NCBI RefSeq assembly: GCF_014648275.1 | Contig: NZ_BMQU01000003.1 | Location: 248,001-312,000 of the forward strand | DNA: 64,000 nucleotides | Origin: Pseudomonas laurentiana | GTDB lineage: Bacteria > Pseudomonadota > Gammaproteobacteria > Pseudomonadales > Pseudomonadaceae | Direction: 5' to 3' | Part shown: positions 37,885 to 46,818 of the stretch, piece by piece | Layout: every line of letters starts with the position of its first letter | Numbering within the stretch: position 1 is the stretch's first letter | Notes under the pieces: model-generated | What the model saw: only the letters and a program-made list of their open reading frames with translations | Told to the model about the DNA's origin: nothing | The model's database searches: none | Made by a program: the position numbers and the translations under genes

Positions 37885-38424
37885 CTAGCCGTGTGCGCCG
37901 TCCTGCAATGAGGCCCAGCCCTGGCGATTCAAGCGGTACATGCGCACGGGCCGACCATGAAATTCGCGCAACTCGAAAGCATTGAAACCGGTTTTTTCCG
38001 CCACCCTCAGCGAAGCCACATGCTCCGGTTGGATCACTACAACAACGGACGCCAGTTGTTTTTGCGTAAAAACGTAATCGACAACGGCTTTACTCGCCTC
38101 GCAGGCAAGCCCCTGGTTCCAGAACCTTCTGGCCAGGCGATAGCCCAGATTGGCTTCTTCTACGCCGTCGATCATCTCTGGCCCGACGCCACAAAATCCA
38201 ACGAGATCATTCGAGGCTTTTTCGACCAAGGCCCAAGGGCCCAGCCCGGTTGAGGCGTAGCAGGCCAGGCACCAATCAATGAAGCGCAGGGTGGCCTGCT
38301 CATTACACACCCCGCGAACGGAATACCTCATCACCTCAGGATCACTCAGCATCGCCGCGAGCGCGGGCAGGTCCTGCTGCGATAACTGCCGGCCGATCAG
38401 TCTCGGCGTTTCAAATAAATGCAC
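37885..38424 (-). CDS. GNAT acetyltransferase (RimJ/RimL-like)
   Basis: 179 residues. It starts with the typical LFETPRLIGRQLSQQDLPAL and has the acetyl-CoA loop in YRLARRFWNQGLACEAS, a variant of RxxGxA. The C-terminal block VVIQPEHVASLRVAEKTGF is characteristic of Acetyltransf_3 enzymes that modify N-terminal amines or small molecules. No neighbour hints at its substrate. Confidence 0.88.
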   Translation of the reverse strand: MHLFETPRLIGRQLSQQDLPALAAMLSDPEVMRYSVRGVCNEQATLRFIDWCLACYASTGLGPWALVEKASNDLVGFCGVGPEMIDGVEEANLGYRLARRFWNQGLACEASKAVVDYVFTQKQLASVVVVIQPEHVASLRVAEKTGFNAFELREFHGRPVRMYRLNRQGWASLQDGAHG

Positions 38425-38602
38425 CCCTCACTCCCTTTACCTGACGTCAAGTTAACGGGCGCGCTGGTGCGCGTCGTCCTTGAGTGCAGCGTCAACCGTC
38501 AATACGGTAACATCCCGGCTACCACAAGGTAGATCAAGTGACAGCCTTGTACCTGTTTGCAAATGAGCGAGTTGTGCCCATGTACCTGCCGAGTCTGACC
38601 TG

Positions 38603-38893
38603 ATGACCACCTTGACCGCCCGCGAGGTGTATCAATGCTTGCGAGACGCCGCCCTGGGTATTCGCCCCTTGCAACGCCTCGGCCTGCAGCCCGTGCACGG
38701 CCTGTTGGAGGTGGGTATCGAGGGCTGGCAACTGACACTCGACGTCACCGGCAATAGCCTGCACCACTGCCTGCGCGGTCAGAGTCCGGATGGTCGAGTG
38801 GGGACCTGCGACAGTTGGCAACGCACCGACCCGGTCAGCTTGCTCAGTACCTGGGAGCTGGCCCAGGTTGAGCGATTGCTGAAGGACGCCTGA
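38603..38893 (+). CDS. Small Pseudomonas protein (DUF7693-like)
   Basis: 96 residues: MTTLTAREVYQCLRDAALG, then a beta-rich core (LEVGIEGWQLTLDVTGNSL) and CDSWQRTDPVSLLSTWE. This matches a small protein family common in Pseudomonas and without known function. It has no signal peptide or membrane helix. The stop is 2 bases short of the dsdC end on the other strand. Confidence 0.7.
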   Translation: MTTLTAREVYQCLRDAALGIRPLQRLGLQPVHGLLEVGIEGWQLTLDVTGNSLHHCLRGQSPDGRVGTCDSWQRTDPVSLLSTWELAQVERLLKDA

Positions 38894-38894
38894 G

Positions 38895-39842
38895 TCATGG
38901 TCGCAGTGGTTCGTCGGCACACTGCTTGAGCCAGTCAATCAGCACGTGTACACGCAGGGGCATGGCCTCGCGTTTGGGGTGGACGAGGTAGTAATCGTAT
39001 CGTCCTGGCTGGGTAAAACCACCGAAGGGCAGGATCAGTTCGCCTCGGTCGACACGGCTTTGCACCAGGCGCTGGCGGCCGATGGCAATGCCGGCGTGGT
39101 GGATTGCTGCGGTAACGCACAGGTCGGAGCGGTCGAAGGTCAAACCACGTTGCGGTAGTACGTCGAGCAGGCCTTGCTGACGAGCCCAAAGCTGCCATTC
39201 GGCATCATAGACCGCATGCTCCCAGGCCAGGGCATCGTGCAGCAGGGTGCAGTGGCGCAGGTTATGCGGTGCATTGTGCAGGTCGTGAGCATCGGCATAG
39301 CCTGGGCTGCACACCGGCGCGAGGGTCTCGGTCATCAAGTGATGGCTGACCAGGCCGGGGAACTCGCCATTGGCGTAGAGCAGGGCGAGGTCGATGTTTT
39401 GCGTGCGAAAGTCGATCGCGTCGTTGCCGACACGGATGTCCAGAGCGATATTCGGGTAGCGTTGATGAAAGTCCGCCAGGCGCGGCACCAGCCAGCATTG
39501 CGCGACAGAGGGGCGTGCATACAGCGCTACGGATCCCGACAGCTCGGCCTCCGGAGACGCTTGCAGCGCTTCCGACAACTGCTCCATCGCACCCTGGAGA
39601 ATTGCGAATATCCGCTCGCCCTCGTGGGTCAGGCGGATGCGCCGTGTCAGGCGTTCAAACAGGCGAAGGGACAGGGCTTGTTCAAGCCGGGCGATACGAT
39701 GGCTGACAGCGCTAGGGGTGAGGCACAATTCCTCGGCAGCCAGCGCAAAGCTCAGGTGCCGCGCCGCAACCAGAAAGGTATGCAGGTTGGCGAACTGAGC
39801 ACTGTTGAGTCTTGAGCTCAGTCTGGGGGGCAGGTTCAGCAT
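38895..39842 (-). CDS. dsdC: LysR-family regulator of D-serine catabolism
   Basis: 315 residues from the ATG at 39842, with GGAAG upstream. The helix-turn-helix LSFALAAEELCLTPSAVSHRI is of the GcvA/DsdC type, and the effector domain carries WQLWARQQGL and GIAIGRQRLVQSRV. DsdC activates D-serine deaminase expression when D-serine is present. The gene follows dsdA in the same direction after a 74-base gap, whereas in E. coli the two are divergent. That arrangement gives autoregulation with dsdA. Confidence 0.88.
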   Translation of the reverse strand: MLNLPPRLSSRLNSAQFANLHTFLVAARHLSFALAAEELCLTPSAVSHRIARLEQALSLRLFERLTRRIRLTHEGERIFAILQGAMEQLSEALQASPEAELSGSVALYARPSVAQCWLVPRLADFHQRYPNIALDIRVGNDAIDFRTQNIDLALLYANGEFPGLVSHHLMTETLAPVCSPGYADAHDLHNAPHNLRHCTLLHDALAWEHAVYDAEWQLWARQQGLLDVLPQRGLTFDRSDLCVTAAIHHAGIAIGRQRLVQSRVDRGELILPFGGFTQPGRYDYYLVHPKREAMPLRVHVLIDWLKQCADEPLRP

Positions 39843-39916
39843 CGGGTGAGTCTTCCGCAGGCGTGAATCAGGGGGCCGTGGCGTGCCAAACGCCGCCAAC
39901 GGCCCGTGATCAAAGG

Positions 39917-41269
39917 CTAGTGTGCAGCCACGAGTTTACGACCCTGACTCAGGTAAGCATCCATTTCTTCGTCCGGGACCATGCTGCCGCCGGTACCCCA
40001 CATGATGTGGGTCGCATTGGCCATACGTTGCTCGTCCAGCCCCAGGCGCAACCTGTAACCCTGTTGCTCCTGCAATACCCGCAGGAAACCGGGCAGCCCG
40101 GCCAGCGCCGAGGGCTCCAGCTTCAGGCCTTCGGTGGCCTCCATCAGGGCCAGCAGGCGGTAGAGTTCTTCATCAGTGACGGTGTAGTAGCCGTCGATCA
40201 GGCGCTGCATGGCGCGCCCGACAAAGCCCGAGGGCCGGGCCACTGCCAGGCCATCGGCGGCAGTGTGGTTATCAATGCCAATGTCGTAGACGCTGATCGC
40301 ATCGTGTAACCCGGTGTAAACCCCCAACAGCATGCAGGGCGAGTGCGTCGGTTCGGCAAACACGCAGTGCACCGCATCGCCGAAAACCTGTTTGAGACCG
40401 AACGCCACCCCGCCAGGACCGCCGCCGACACCGCAAGGCAGGTAGACGAACAGTGGGTGCTCCTGGTCTACCGTGATGCCTGCAGCATCAAGCTGGCGTG
40501 CTAGCCTGCGTGCGGCCACGGCGTAGCCAAGGAACAAGTTCAGAGAGTTCTCGTCGTCGACAAAATGACAGTTCGCGTCCATCTCGGCCTGTTTGCGGCC
40601 TTGCTCCACCGCCACGCTGTAATCGGACGCATATTCGACCACCTCGACGCCGCAGGCGCGCAGCCGGTCTTTCTTCCATTGCCGGGCATCGGCAGACATG
40701 TGCACGGTGGCCTTGAACCCCAGGCGCGCGCTCATGATGCCAATCGACAAACCCAGGTTGCCGGTGGAGCCGACCGCAATGCTGTATTGGGCAAAGAAGG
40801 CTCGGGCTTCATCGCTGTCCAGCGTGTTGTAACGGTCGCCGGGCTGGATCAAGCCGCCGGCCAGGGCCAGGTCCTCTGCGTGCTTGAGCACTTCATAGAT
40901 ACCGCCCCGGGCCTTGATCGAGCCGGAAATCGGCAGCAGGTTATCGGCTTTCAGCCACAGCCGGCCTTGTATCGGCACCTGTTGCTCCGCGCACAGGGCA
41001 GCCTGCAACTGCGCCAGCGGTAGCAGAGGCGACTCGATGATGCCGTCGCTGACCTGCGTTTCGGGAAAGGCCGATTGGATAAACGCGGCAAAGCGCTCAA
41101 GCCGGGAGGCGGCGTCGTCGACATCGGCGACGCTCAAGGGTACATCGCCCAGCGCTTGTGCGGTCGGCGCCAGCGCTGGATTGAACCAGGTGGTTGGTTC
41201 AAGGCGGATCAATTCGGCGATCAAAGGATGGCTTAAACAGCCGTTATCGATCATTTTACGGAGGGTCAT
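39917..41269 (-). CDS. dsdA: D-serine ammonia-lyase
   Basis: 450 residues. This cytosolic PLP enzyme turns D-serine into pyruvate and ammonia. The Schiff-base lysine is Lys119 in [14 protein letters not shown] (Lys118 in E. coli). The substrate loop [10 protein letters not shown] and the phosphate-binding glycine loop [10 protein letters not shown] are present, and the C-terminal [13 protein letters not shown] is characteristic. It serves to detoxify D-serine and use it as carbon and nitrogen source. A D-serine permease (dsdX) is not next to it. Confidence 0.96.
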   Translation of the reverse strand: MTLRKMIDNGCLSHPLIAELIRLEPTTWFNPALAPTAQALGDVPLSVADVDDAASRLERFAAFIQSAFPETQVSDGIIESPLLPLAQLQAALCAEQQVPIQGRLWLKADNLLPISGSIKARGGIYEVLKHAEDLALAGGLIQPGDRYNTLDSDEARAFFAQYSIAVGSTGNLGLSIGIMSARLGFKATVHMSADARQWKKDRLRACGVEVVEYASDYSVAVEQGRKQAEMDANCHFVDDENSLNLFLGYAVAARRLARQLDAAGITVDQEHPLFVYLPCGVGGGPGGVAFGLKQVFGDAVHCVFAEPTHSPCMLLGVYTGLHDAISVYDIGIDNHTAADGLAVARPSGFVGRAMQRLIDGYYTVTDEELYRLLALMEATEGLKLEPSALAGLPGFLRVLQEQQGYRLRLGLDEQRMANATHIMWGTGGSMVPDEEMDAYLSQGRKLVAAH

Positions 41270-41519
41270 GCTCTGCCCCTTGTTGTCGTGAGTGCATGAG
41301 GTTGTGTAGATCGCAGTCGCAGCGATTAAGCCTCGGACGCAGGGGCTTTACAACGGATGGATGTTCAATGGATAGCTGATCCACGGTCATCTGTGCAGGC
41401 TCGGCTGAACATGCTGAGGGGTTTGCAGGGTTGACGCGAGGGGGCAGGCGTAGCGTCGTTGGCCAGTCTTGACCTGTCGGTCTCCATGCCGTCGAGTACG
41501 CCTGCAGCCACCGCGTTTT

Positions 41520-42323
41520 TCACCCTCGCGGATCACCAGGCAAATAATGCCCCGTCACCTTGAAATACGCTGCTGATGTTCTGTCGCCTGGCACGCCATC
41601 CACCTTGACGAATATTCCCGGAAACGTATTGAGCCAGCGCTGCAGGTTTTCCGCCTTGGTCACGGCCTCCAGGCTGTCCAGCGTGGTGGCTGAGTAGTTG
41701 ACTATGATCGGGCCGTCATCCTCTGTAGGTGAGGGTTGATCGGCGAAATCGATATAGCCGTTTTCGGCCATGCGTCGCAGCAGTACCGCTGCCCCGCATT
41801 GTGCCGATTTTGCCGAGTCTGACCACGTGCCATCGCTCACGTACTTGCCGCTTTGGTAGTGGTTGCTGAAGCTCCATAGGTAAGGCGTCAATACATGAGG
41901 GTGATACAGGCGGTAGCCAATGCCGTTGTACAGTTCAAGTTGATACAGCATGCCGGGCAGCGTCCAGTCGGTCTTGTCGCCCAGCTTGTGCAGGCTCAGG
42001 GCGTCTGTGGCACTGGCTTCCCACGTGAAGGGGCCTTTGCCTGGAGGCCTGCCTTTGGGTACATGCACGGTGGGCGCCGCCAACGGGTCACCGTTATGCA
42101 GGTGTTTCGTGAAATTCTGGCTGGACTCCATGTTATGGACAACGGCAATAAAGGCCCATGGGATGCCCATCGTGTTGCCAACACGTTGATACCGGTCACG
42201 GTGGTCGTACAGGCTTTTGACCAATGCATTGACGTCGTTGAAACGGGCCGGGTTTATCAGGCAGGTGTTGAATAACTGTTCGTACTCATTTTTTAGCGCA
42301 GGGGTAAGGCTGAGTTTGGCCAT
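41520..42323 (-). CDS. Lysozyme-like peptidoglycan hydrolase (COG5526 type)
   Basis: 267 residues from the ATG at 42323; the longer frame upstream is not family-like. The N-terminal half has FIAVVHNMESSQNFTKHLHNGDPL, with Glu66 in the position of a lysozyme-type catalytic acid. Next come WEASATDALSLH, LELYNGIGYRLY and the tract PYLWSFSNHYQSGKYVSDG, all typical of this group. The last 70 residues (LQRWLNTF... VDGVPGDRTSAAYFKVTG) look like a peptidoglycan-binding fold. No signal peptide is visible, as in phage or colicin-like enzymes, so export is unexplained. It may derive from a prophage. Confidence 0.72.
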   Translation of the reverse strand: MAKLSLTPALKNEYEQLFNTCLINPARFNDVNALVKSLYDHRDRYQRVGNTMGIPWAFIAVVHNMESSQNFTKHLHNGDPLAAPTVHVPKGRPPGKGPFTWEASATDALSLHKLGDKTDWTLPGMLYQLELYNGIGYRLYHPHVLTPYLWSFSNHYQSGKYVSDGTWSDSAKSAQCGAAVLLRRMAENGYIDFADQPSPTEDDGPIIVNYSATTLDSLEAVTKAENLQRWLNTFPGIFVKVDGVPGDRTSAAYFKVTGHYLPGDPRG

Positions 42324-42547
42324 GGTGCGTACCTGCTTAACGCTGGTGTGCGCAATGTGATTAAAGTACGGACGACAATCACGGACGTTTTCAGGCAGGC
42401 CGAGTGGCTTCCAGACCAAGATTGTTAACGTCCAACCCTCACGATTAGCCTAGCGTGCAGACCATAAAACACCACGTTAAGGCATTTTTTTGCCCATTTT
42501 GGGTAACGTGTATCACGGGCATTACATGCCTCGGCATAGATGCGCCA

Positions 42548-43000
42548 TCACAAAGGAAGAGGCCTGTCCTGGACGATCCGCTTCATCACCAGGGTCGAGG
42601 TCAGCCGCTGCACATTGGGTAGTGTCGAAAGGCTTTCATCGTAGAGCCTCTGGAAGGCTGGCAGGTCCTGGGTGATGACATGAAGCAGGTAATCCGGTTC
42701 GCCAAACAGCCGTTGAGCGTCCACCACCTGGGGAATGTCAACCAACGCTGTCTCGAATGCCTCGACGGCGCGCCTATCGCCTTCCCGAAGCGTTGCAAAC
42801 ACCATGGCGGAAAAGTTCAGGCCCAGCGCGCCGGGATTCAGCTGAGCTCGATAGCCCAGCAACACGCCAGATTCCTCTAGCGCCCGTACTCGTCGATGGC
42901 ACGGGGAAAGGCTCAGGCCCACGCGTTCGGCCAGTTCGGTAACCGAGAGCCGACCATCTCTTTGAAGCTCGGCAAGAATCTTCCGATCAATTCTGTCCAT
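42548..43000 (-). CDS. Lrp/AsnC-family transcriptional regulator
   Basis: 150 residues from the ATG at 43000, preceded by GGGGGAGA. The helix-turn-helix (LSVTELAERVGLSLSPCHRRV) is followed by an RAM domain with DAQRLFGEPDYLLHVITQD. This is the Pseudomonas single-pair type of Lrp regulator that usually responds to an amino acid. It is divergent from a LysE-type exporter with a 188-base shared region, so it probably controls the export of its own ligand. Confidence 0.92.
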   Translation of the reverse strand: MDRIDRKILAELQRDGRLSVTELAERVGLSLSPCHRRVRALEESGVLLGYRAQLNPGALGLNFSAMVFATLREGDRRAVEAFETALVDIPQVVDAQRLFGEPDYLLHVITQDLPAFQRLYDESLSTLPNVQRLTSTLVMKRIVQDRPLPL

Positions 43001-43188
43001 GCAGAAGAATCTCCCCCATAGCTGCGCATGCATGATGATATTTGAAAGAAAATTCTAGCAAGATTTCACTAATCTTCCTCGCATCCTTAACTGCTGAACC
43101 TCTCTGAAGACCAGGGGAGGGCGGCCTTTGATTCACGGAGCGAGACGATGCAAAGAGCGCAGTGCAAGTGGCAGGGGTGGGCGGGGCG

Positions 43189-43806
43189 ATGACGTTCAGT
43201 GTTGTGGTTGCATTCTGGGCGGTGTCGATTCTGTTCATCATCACGCCCGGCGCCGATTGGGCCTACGCAATTTCGGCGGGTTTGAAGGGGCGCGTTGTCC
43301 TACCGGCTGTAGCCGGGCTGCTGTCCGGTCACTTGATTGCAACCGTTGTTGTTGCCGGCGGCGTCGGCACCCTGGTTGCGAGCCATCCGGTCGCCCTGTC
43401 GATACTGACGGTTGCCGGCAGCGGTTATCTGTTATGGCTGGGTATCAACATGCTGGCCCATCCCGCGGCACCGCACGCTGATGAGGTTCAGACATCGGGT
43501 TCCTGGCAGCGCTGGGCAATCAAGGGGCTTTGCGTCAGTGGGCTGAATCCGAAAGTGTTCCTGCTGTTCCTGGCACTTTTGCCTCAATTTACGGATGTCA
43601 CTGCGCCATGGCCTGTTCCCATGCAGATCATTGCACTGGGGCTCGTGCACGCTTTAAGTTGTGGTGCGATCTACCTGCTGGTCGGATTTGGTTCTCAAGC
43701 GGTTCTTCGAGCACGTCCGGCTGCAGCGCACCTCATCAGCCGGCTTTCGGGTGCAGCCATGATCATCATCGCGGTAGTACTGCTCGCCGGGCAGCTACCG
43801 TTCTAA
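43189..43806 (+). CDS. LysE/RhtB-family amino-acid exporter
   Basis: 205 residues from the ATG at 43189, with a GTG at 43162 as alternative. About six helices are present. The family signature FIITPGADWAYAISAGL (usually TPGPN) and the later CVSGLNPKVFLLFLALLPQF are clear. These inner-membrane proteins export amino acids such as homoserine, threonine or lysine. The divergent Lrp gene is its likely regulator. Confidence 0.9.
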   Translation: MTFSVVVAFWAVSILFIITPGADWAYAISAGLKGRVVLPAVAGLLSGHLIATVVVAGGVGTLVASHPVALSILTVAGSGYLLWLGINMLAHPAAPHADEVQTSGSWQRWAIKGLCVSGLNPKVFLLFLALLPQFTDVTAPWPVPMQIIALGLVHALSCGAIYLLVGFGSQAVLRARPAAAHLISRLSGAAMIIIAVVLLAGQLPF

Positions 43807-44167
43807 ACATCGCCCACTGTTGCCCAAGGAGCTTGTATGAAAAGCCCGAGAGAACGTGCCGCTGAAGGTCTTCACTGTGTGAGGGGGATCCTACCCAATG
43901 CCGCCAGGTCTGTGAGTTGATTGGCGACCATGAACACCAAGCGGGCAGGGTGCTATACCACTGCCCGCCTACTCCGCTAGCGTGCTTCCGGCTCGGACTT
44001 GTCGGCCTCCATACCACCGAGCAACGCCTGTACCAGCCCTTGAGCCATCTTCGCTGCGAAACGAAATTGGGTGGCAGCTGTACGCGGGTTCGCAGACCGG
44101 GCTCCAGGACCCCGGCGCACCCGAAGGTGCCCCACGCACAGCCGCCATTGCACGAAACAGCGGGCAC

Positions 44168-44201
44168 AAAAAAAGCGCCTGCTATCGAGTCATGGGGCGC
44201 T
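44168..44201 (-). terminator. Orphan intrinsic terminator
   Basis: On the minus strand AGCGCC (44201-44196) pairs with GGCGCT (44179-44174), then seven T residues follow (44174-44168). No minus-strand gene lies within 1 kb on its upstream side, so it either ends a small untranslated RNA or is left from a lost gene. Confidence 0.65.
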
Positions 44202-44217
44202 ACGCGCCTGGAGATAC

Positions 44218-44256
44218 CGGACTGCGAAATCCGACTGCTGAATTTGCAGCAGTCCG
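44218..44256. repeat. Hairpin with two competing stems
   Basis: CGGACTGC (44218-44225) is repeated inverted at 44249-44256. Inside it CTGCTG pairs with CAGCAG (44235-44252) to give an alternative stem. No T-run follows on the plus strand. Function unknown. Confidence 0.45.
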
Positions 44257-44459
44257 GGAATGGTAGTGGGGTCGAAGGTAGGATTCAAGCGCTGGAGGAG
44301 AGAGGGGGAAGTCTCCTATCAACCTGACGCAGTCATTCAAGATGCCTATGACGCTTCAGATGACTCACTTGCACTCGGTAGGCGGGCTCAAAGAGACCCT
44401 TTTAAATCGTGTTAAGGTCTTGCGATATCAGTAGGCCGCTCTGTCAAAAGGATGAGGTT

Positions 44460-45167
44460 ATGCCTCTGCAAACCCGCAATTTTATTCTTGACGTGCTTTG
44501 CGACCTGGCCATTGGAGATTACATCGCGCGCCCCTTCGACTGCGCGTTCGAGTTGCTCGCGGCACCACCCAGTCGCAAGCGTCTGATCATGGTCGGTTTT
44601 AACGGCTCTCTTGCCGACGCTATCCACACCAACGCGGGGTCAATCTGTGCAGGTTATGATCAGCCTGAATGTTCCAATGTTGCCTATGGTCTTGAGGGTG
44701 GATGGGGGCCGAAAACCCTGGCCCGGCGCTTGACTGAATTGCCCTGCGCGCTGGGTTTTGACTGGCGCGATACTGTTTATACCAATGCGCTGCTGATGTG
44801 CTCCAAAGATGCTGCGTCGATACAGAAGGTTGCGAGAGGATCCCCTGCTGCGAGCCTGGAATCACTGGCATACAAATCAATGGAGTTTTTCAAGCGAGTG
44901 ACTATGTCGCTCGCTGAGCCAGAGCTGATCATCGCGTACAGCAATGGGTTGGGGAGCCCATCCGCTGCGAGGATTTTGTGGGAGGCGTTTGGCAACGGCG
45001 AGGCATTGGATCATGTTGACGCTTCTTCCTACCGCGCGACATATGGGTTCACCGCTGACATCGGAGGGCGGAGGGTACCGGTGGTGGGAATACGGCATAT
45101 GTCCAGGTTTGTGCCAAGCGTCGATAACATAAAGCTGGCCTGGGCAAGGCAACGAGAGCGGGCTTGA
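44460..45167 (+). CDS. Hypothetical protein, possibly uracil-DNA-glycosylase-like fold
   Basis: 235 residues from the ATG at 44460, with AGGA 7 bases upstream. Features in order are LIMVGFNGSLADA, YTNALLMCSK, LIIAYSNGLGSPS and VVGIRHMSRF. Their order and spacing recall the conserved blocks of UDG-fold proteins (water-activating loop, uracil pocket, HPS-like loop), but the catalytic residues of known families are not recognisable. It is isolated in a gene-poor stretch. I do not know its function. Confidence 0.55.
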   Translation: MPLQTRNFILDVLCDLAIGDYIARPFDCAFELLAAPPSRKRLIMVGFNGSLADAIHTNAGSICAGYDQPECSNVAYGLEGGWGPKTLARRLTELPCALGFDWRDTVYTNALLMCSKDAASIQKVARGSPAASLESLAYKSMEFFKRVTMSLAEPELIIAYSNGLGSPSAARILWEAFGNGEALDHVDASSYRATYGFTADIGGRRVPVVGIRHMSRFVPSVDNIKLAWARQRERA

Positions 45168-45591
45168 ACGCTGCCCCGCCAGTTAACGCAAGAGAATCAG
45201 CACTCAGCCAACGCCTCGAACAATGCCATTGTCGTGAGCAACACTCTACGTTTTGTTAAGGGAGTCACTGACCGGCTCCTTTGGGCTTCATGCCGAAAAA
45301 TAATCACAATAGTTGATTGCAGCTTTGTGGGACTGTTGCTTTCTACCTGAAGCGGACACCCATAATCCTGACTTAACCGCCAACTGCTATGCTCTGCGCC
45401 TCGACACTGACTGATGTGGCTATGTATGCCCATACTTCCAGTTTCCCCGTCAGCGCGCTACTGGCGGACAACGACCAGCAGGCTGAGTTCCTCCTCGCCG
45501 ATAAACTGCTTTTTGCCGAAGTCGGGCCCGTGGCAATAGATTGCTCAAACCACAGTCATACTGAATTAACTTTCTGTAATGGAGATACACC
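45168..45591. other. Intergenic region upstream of the BdcA-like gene
   Basis: This 424-base gap should hold the promoter of the SDR gene, whose GGAG lies 7 bases before its ATG. A plus-strand frame (45389-45595) overlaps that start and lacks a ribosome-binding site. No regulator gene is adjacent. I see no clear operator. Confidence 0.4.
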
Positions 45592-46341
45592 ATGACCGCT
45601 ACCCAAACGTTGCAAGGGAAAGTAGCTTTCGTTCAAGGCGGCTCCCGCGGTATCGGCGCGGCCATCGTCAAACGTTTGGCCCGTGAAGGGGCGGCAGTGG
45701 CGTTCACCTATGTATCGTCCGCCGAGCGGGCCAATGCTTTGGTCAGTGAAGTAGTTGCTGCCAGTGGTAAGGCGCTTGCCCTCAAGGCCGACAGCGCTGA
45801 TGCCGCAGCGGTGCAACAGGCCATTCGCACGGCAGTCGAACACTTCGGTGGCCTGGATATTTTGGTCAACAATGCTGGTGTGCTGGCCTGGGGCAGCACC
45901 GAGGACATCACCCTGGAGCAGCTGGACCACACGCTGGCGGTCAACGTGCGCAGTGTATTCGTTGCCAGCCAGGAGGCTGCCAAGCATATGGGCGATGGCG
46001 GGCGCATCATCAATATCGGCAGCACCAACGCCGAGCGCATCCCGGTTGCCGGTGGGGCCGTGTACGCCATGAGCAAATCGGCGCTGGTCGGTTTGGCCAA
46101 AGGCATGGCCCGCGATCTAGGCCCGCGCTGCATCACCGTGAACAACGTGCAACCCGGCCCGGTGGACACTGAGATGAACCCGGCCGATGGTGAGGGCGCG
46201 GAGTACCTGAAAGGTCTGATGGCGCTGGATCGTTACGGCAAGGCAGAGGAGGTTGCCGGTTTTGTCGTCTATCTGGCCGGCCCGGAAGCAGGCTACATCA
46301 CCGGGGCCAGCTTGACGATCGATGGTGGTTTCTCGGCCTAG
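45592..46341 (+). CDS. Short-chain dehydrogenase/reductase, BdcA-like
   Basis: 249 residues. The cofactor loop GGSRGIGAAIV, NNAG, Ser144 in NIGSTNAERIPVAGG, and Tyr158/Lys162 in YAMSKSAL form a complete SDR active site. The region NIGSTNAERIPVAGGAVYAM and the tract ITVNNVQPGPVDTEMNPADG closely resemble E. coli BdcA, an SDR reported to bind c-di-GMP and promote biofilm dispersal. Whether this protein binds c-di-GMP or simply reduces a small carbonyl cannot be told. No TetR-type bdcR neighbour is present. Confidence 0.88.
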   Translation: MTATQTLQGKVAFVQGGSRGIGAAIVKRLAREGAAVAFTYVSSAERANALVSEVVAASGKALALKADSADAAAVQQAIRTAVEHFGGLDILVNNAGVLAWGSTEDITLEQLDHTLAVNVRSVFVASQEAAKHMGDGGRIINIGSTNAERIPVAGGAVYAMSKSALVGLAKGMARDLGPRCITVNNVQPGPVDTEMNPADGEGAEYLKGLMALDRYGKAEEVAGFVVYLAGPEAGYITGASLTIDGGFSA

Positions 46342-46372
46342 TTTTTTGCGCCCCTTGCGAGGAGTACAAATC

Positions 46373-46480
46373 ATGAGCACCGTAGCCACCTATAGCGGCC
46401 AACCTTGGACAAGGGAAAACGAGTCGGGCAGAAAGCCCCGCTTCGGCTTGGCCATGGACACCATGCACGTGACTCCGTAA
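46373..46480 (+). CDS. Possible 35-residue peptide downstream of SDR
   Basis: An ATG at 46373 has an excellent ribosome-binding site (GAGGAG, 8 bases). The frame encodes MSTVATYSGQPWTRENESG and ends with MHVTP at a TAA at 46480. It follows the SDR gene by 31 bases in the same direction. It may be a genuine small protein or the intact beginning of a gene whose remainder was lost. Confidence 0.35.
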   Translation: MSTVATYSGQPWTRENESGRKPRFGLAMDTMHVTP

Positions 46481-46533
46481 TGTGCGCTGTAGTCATGTGG
46501 CTTTGCCTCCCCGTAGTCTGTCGTGTTTGCCAA

Positions 46534-46630
46534 GGCAGTACTCAAGCCGATAAAGGCGTCACGATTGAAACAGTCATGTTATCGGGGGGGTAAATTTTTT
46601 AAGCGGGCAGCACTCAAGACGTTAAAGGCT
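46534..46630. repeat. Imperfect direct repeat of about 25 bases
   Basis: GGCAGTACTCAAGCCGATAA (46534-46553, continuing AGGCG) recurs as GGCAGCACTCAAGACGTTAA (46606-46625, continuing AGGCT). Four or five of 25 bases differ, and the period is 72 bases. It lies upstream of the DUF2986 gene. A local duplication is the simple explanation. Confidence 0.5.
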
Positions 46631-46642
46631 GAGTAGAAGTAG

Positions 46643-46804
46643 ATGAATCGTCAAAAAAAGATAAAGCAGTTATTAAAGGCTCATGCCAAAAAAGCCAGTG
46701 CAAAATTGGCGCCGAAAAACAAGCCTAAATACATCTGTAAAGCGGATCGCTTGAAGCTGGCCGCGGAACCTGATCACGACGCCATTATCTCCTCTGATAG
46801 CTGA
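46643..46804 (+). CDS. DUF2986 family small basic protein
   Basis: 53 residues, very lysine-rich: MNRQKKIKQLLKAHAKKA, then AKLAPKNKPKYICKADRLKL. This agrees with DUF2986, a family of tiny basic proteins found across gamma-proteobacteria and without known function. The ribosome-binding site is weak. It is too short to be picked up by many gene finders. A 13-base perfect inverted repeat begins 15 bases after the stop. Confidence 0.7.
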   Translation: MNRQKKIKQLLKAHAKKASAKLAPKNKPKYICKADRLKLAAEPDHDAIISSDS

Positions 46805-46818
46805 TTCATGTAGCTTGA

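Larger units (their letters stand above)
43807..44459. other. Gene-poor region with hairpins and decayed coding sequence
   Basis: This 653-base gap follows the LysE gene. On the minus strand, 43877-43950 can be read as HPARLVFMVANQLTDLAAL and on to a stop, like the tail of a small protein, but an in-frame stop precedes it. A strong minus-strand terminator (44168-44201) stands in the gap without a gene upstream of it. A further hairpin occupies 44218-44256. Open frames of about 90-130 codons on both strands have rare-residue composition and I do not accept them. Confidence 0.45.

Noticed and set aside
41520..42323. Possible prophage around the lysozyme-like gene
   Set aside because: Only this one gene has phage character. 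Its neighbours are chromosomal (dsdA, Lrp, LysE) and no holin, capsid, integrase or attachment repeats are present.
43982..44266. Plus-strand frame of 94 codons in the gap after the LysE gene
   Set aside because: No ribosome-binding site and a composition rich in Pro, Arg and Ala without structure. Overlapping frames on the other strand are just as open.
45389..45595. 68-codon frame ahead of the BdcA-like gene
   Set aside because: It lacks a ribosome-binding site and runs into the start of a well-supported gene in another frame. Its sequence matches nothing I know.
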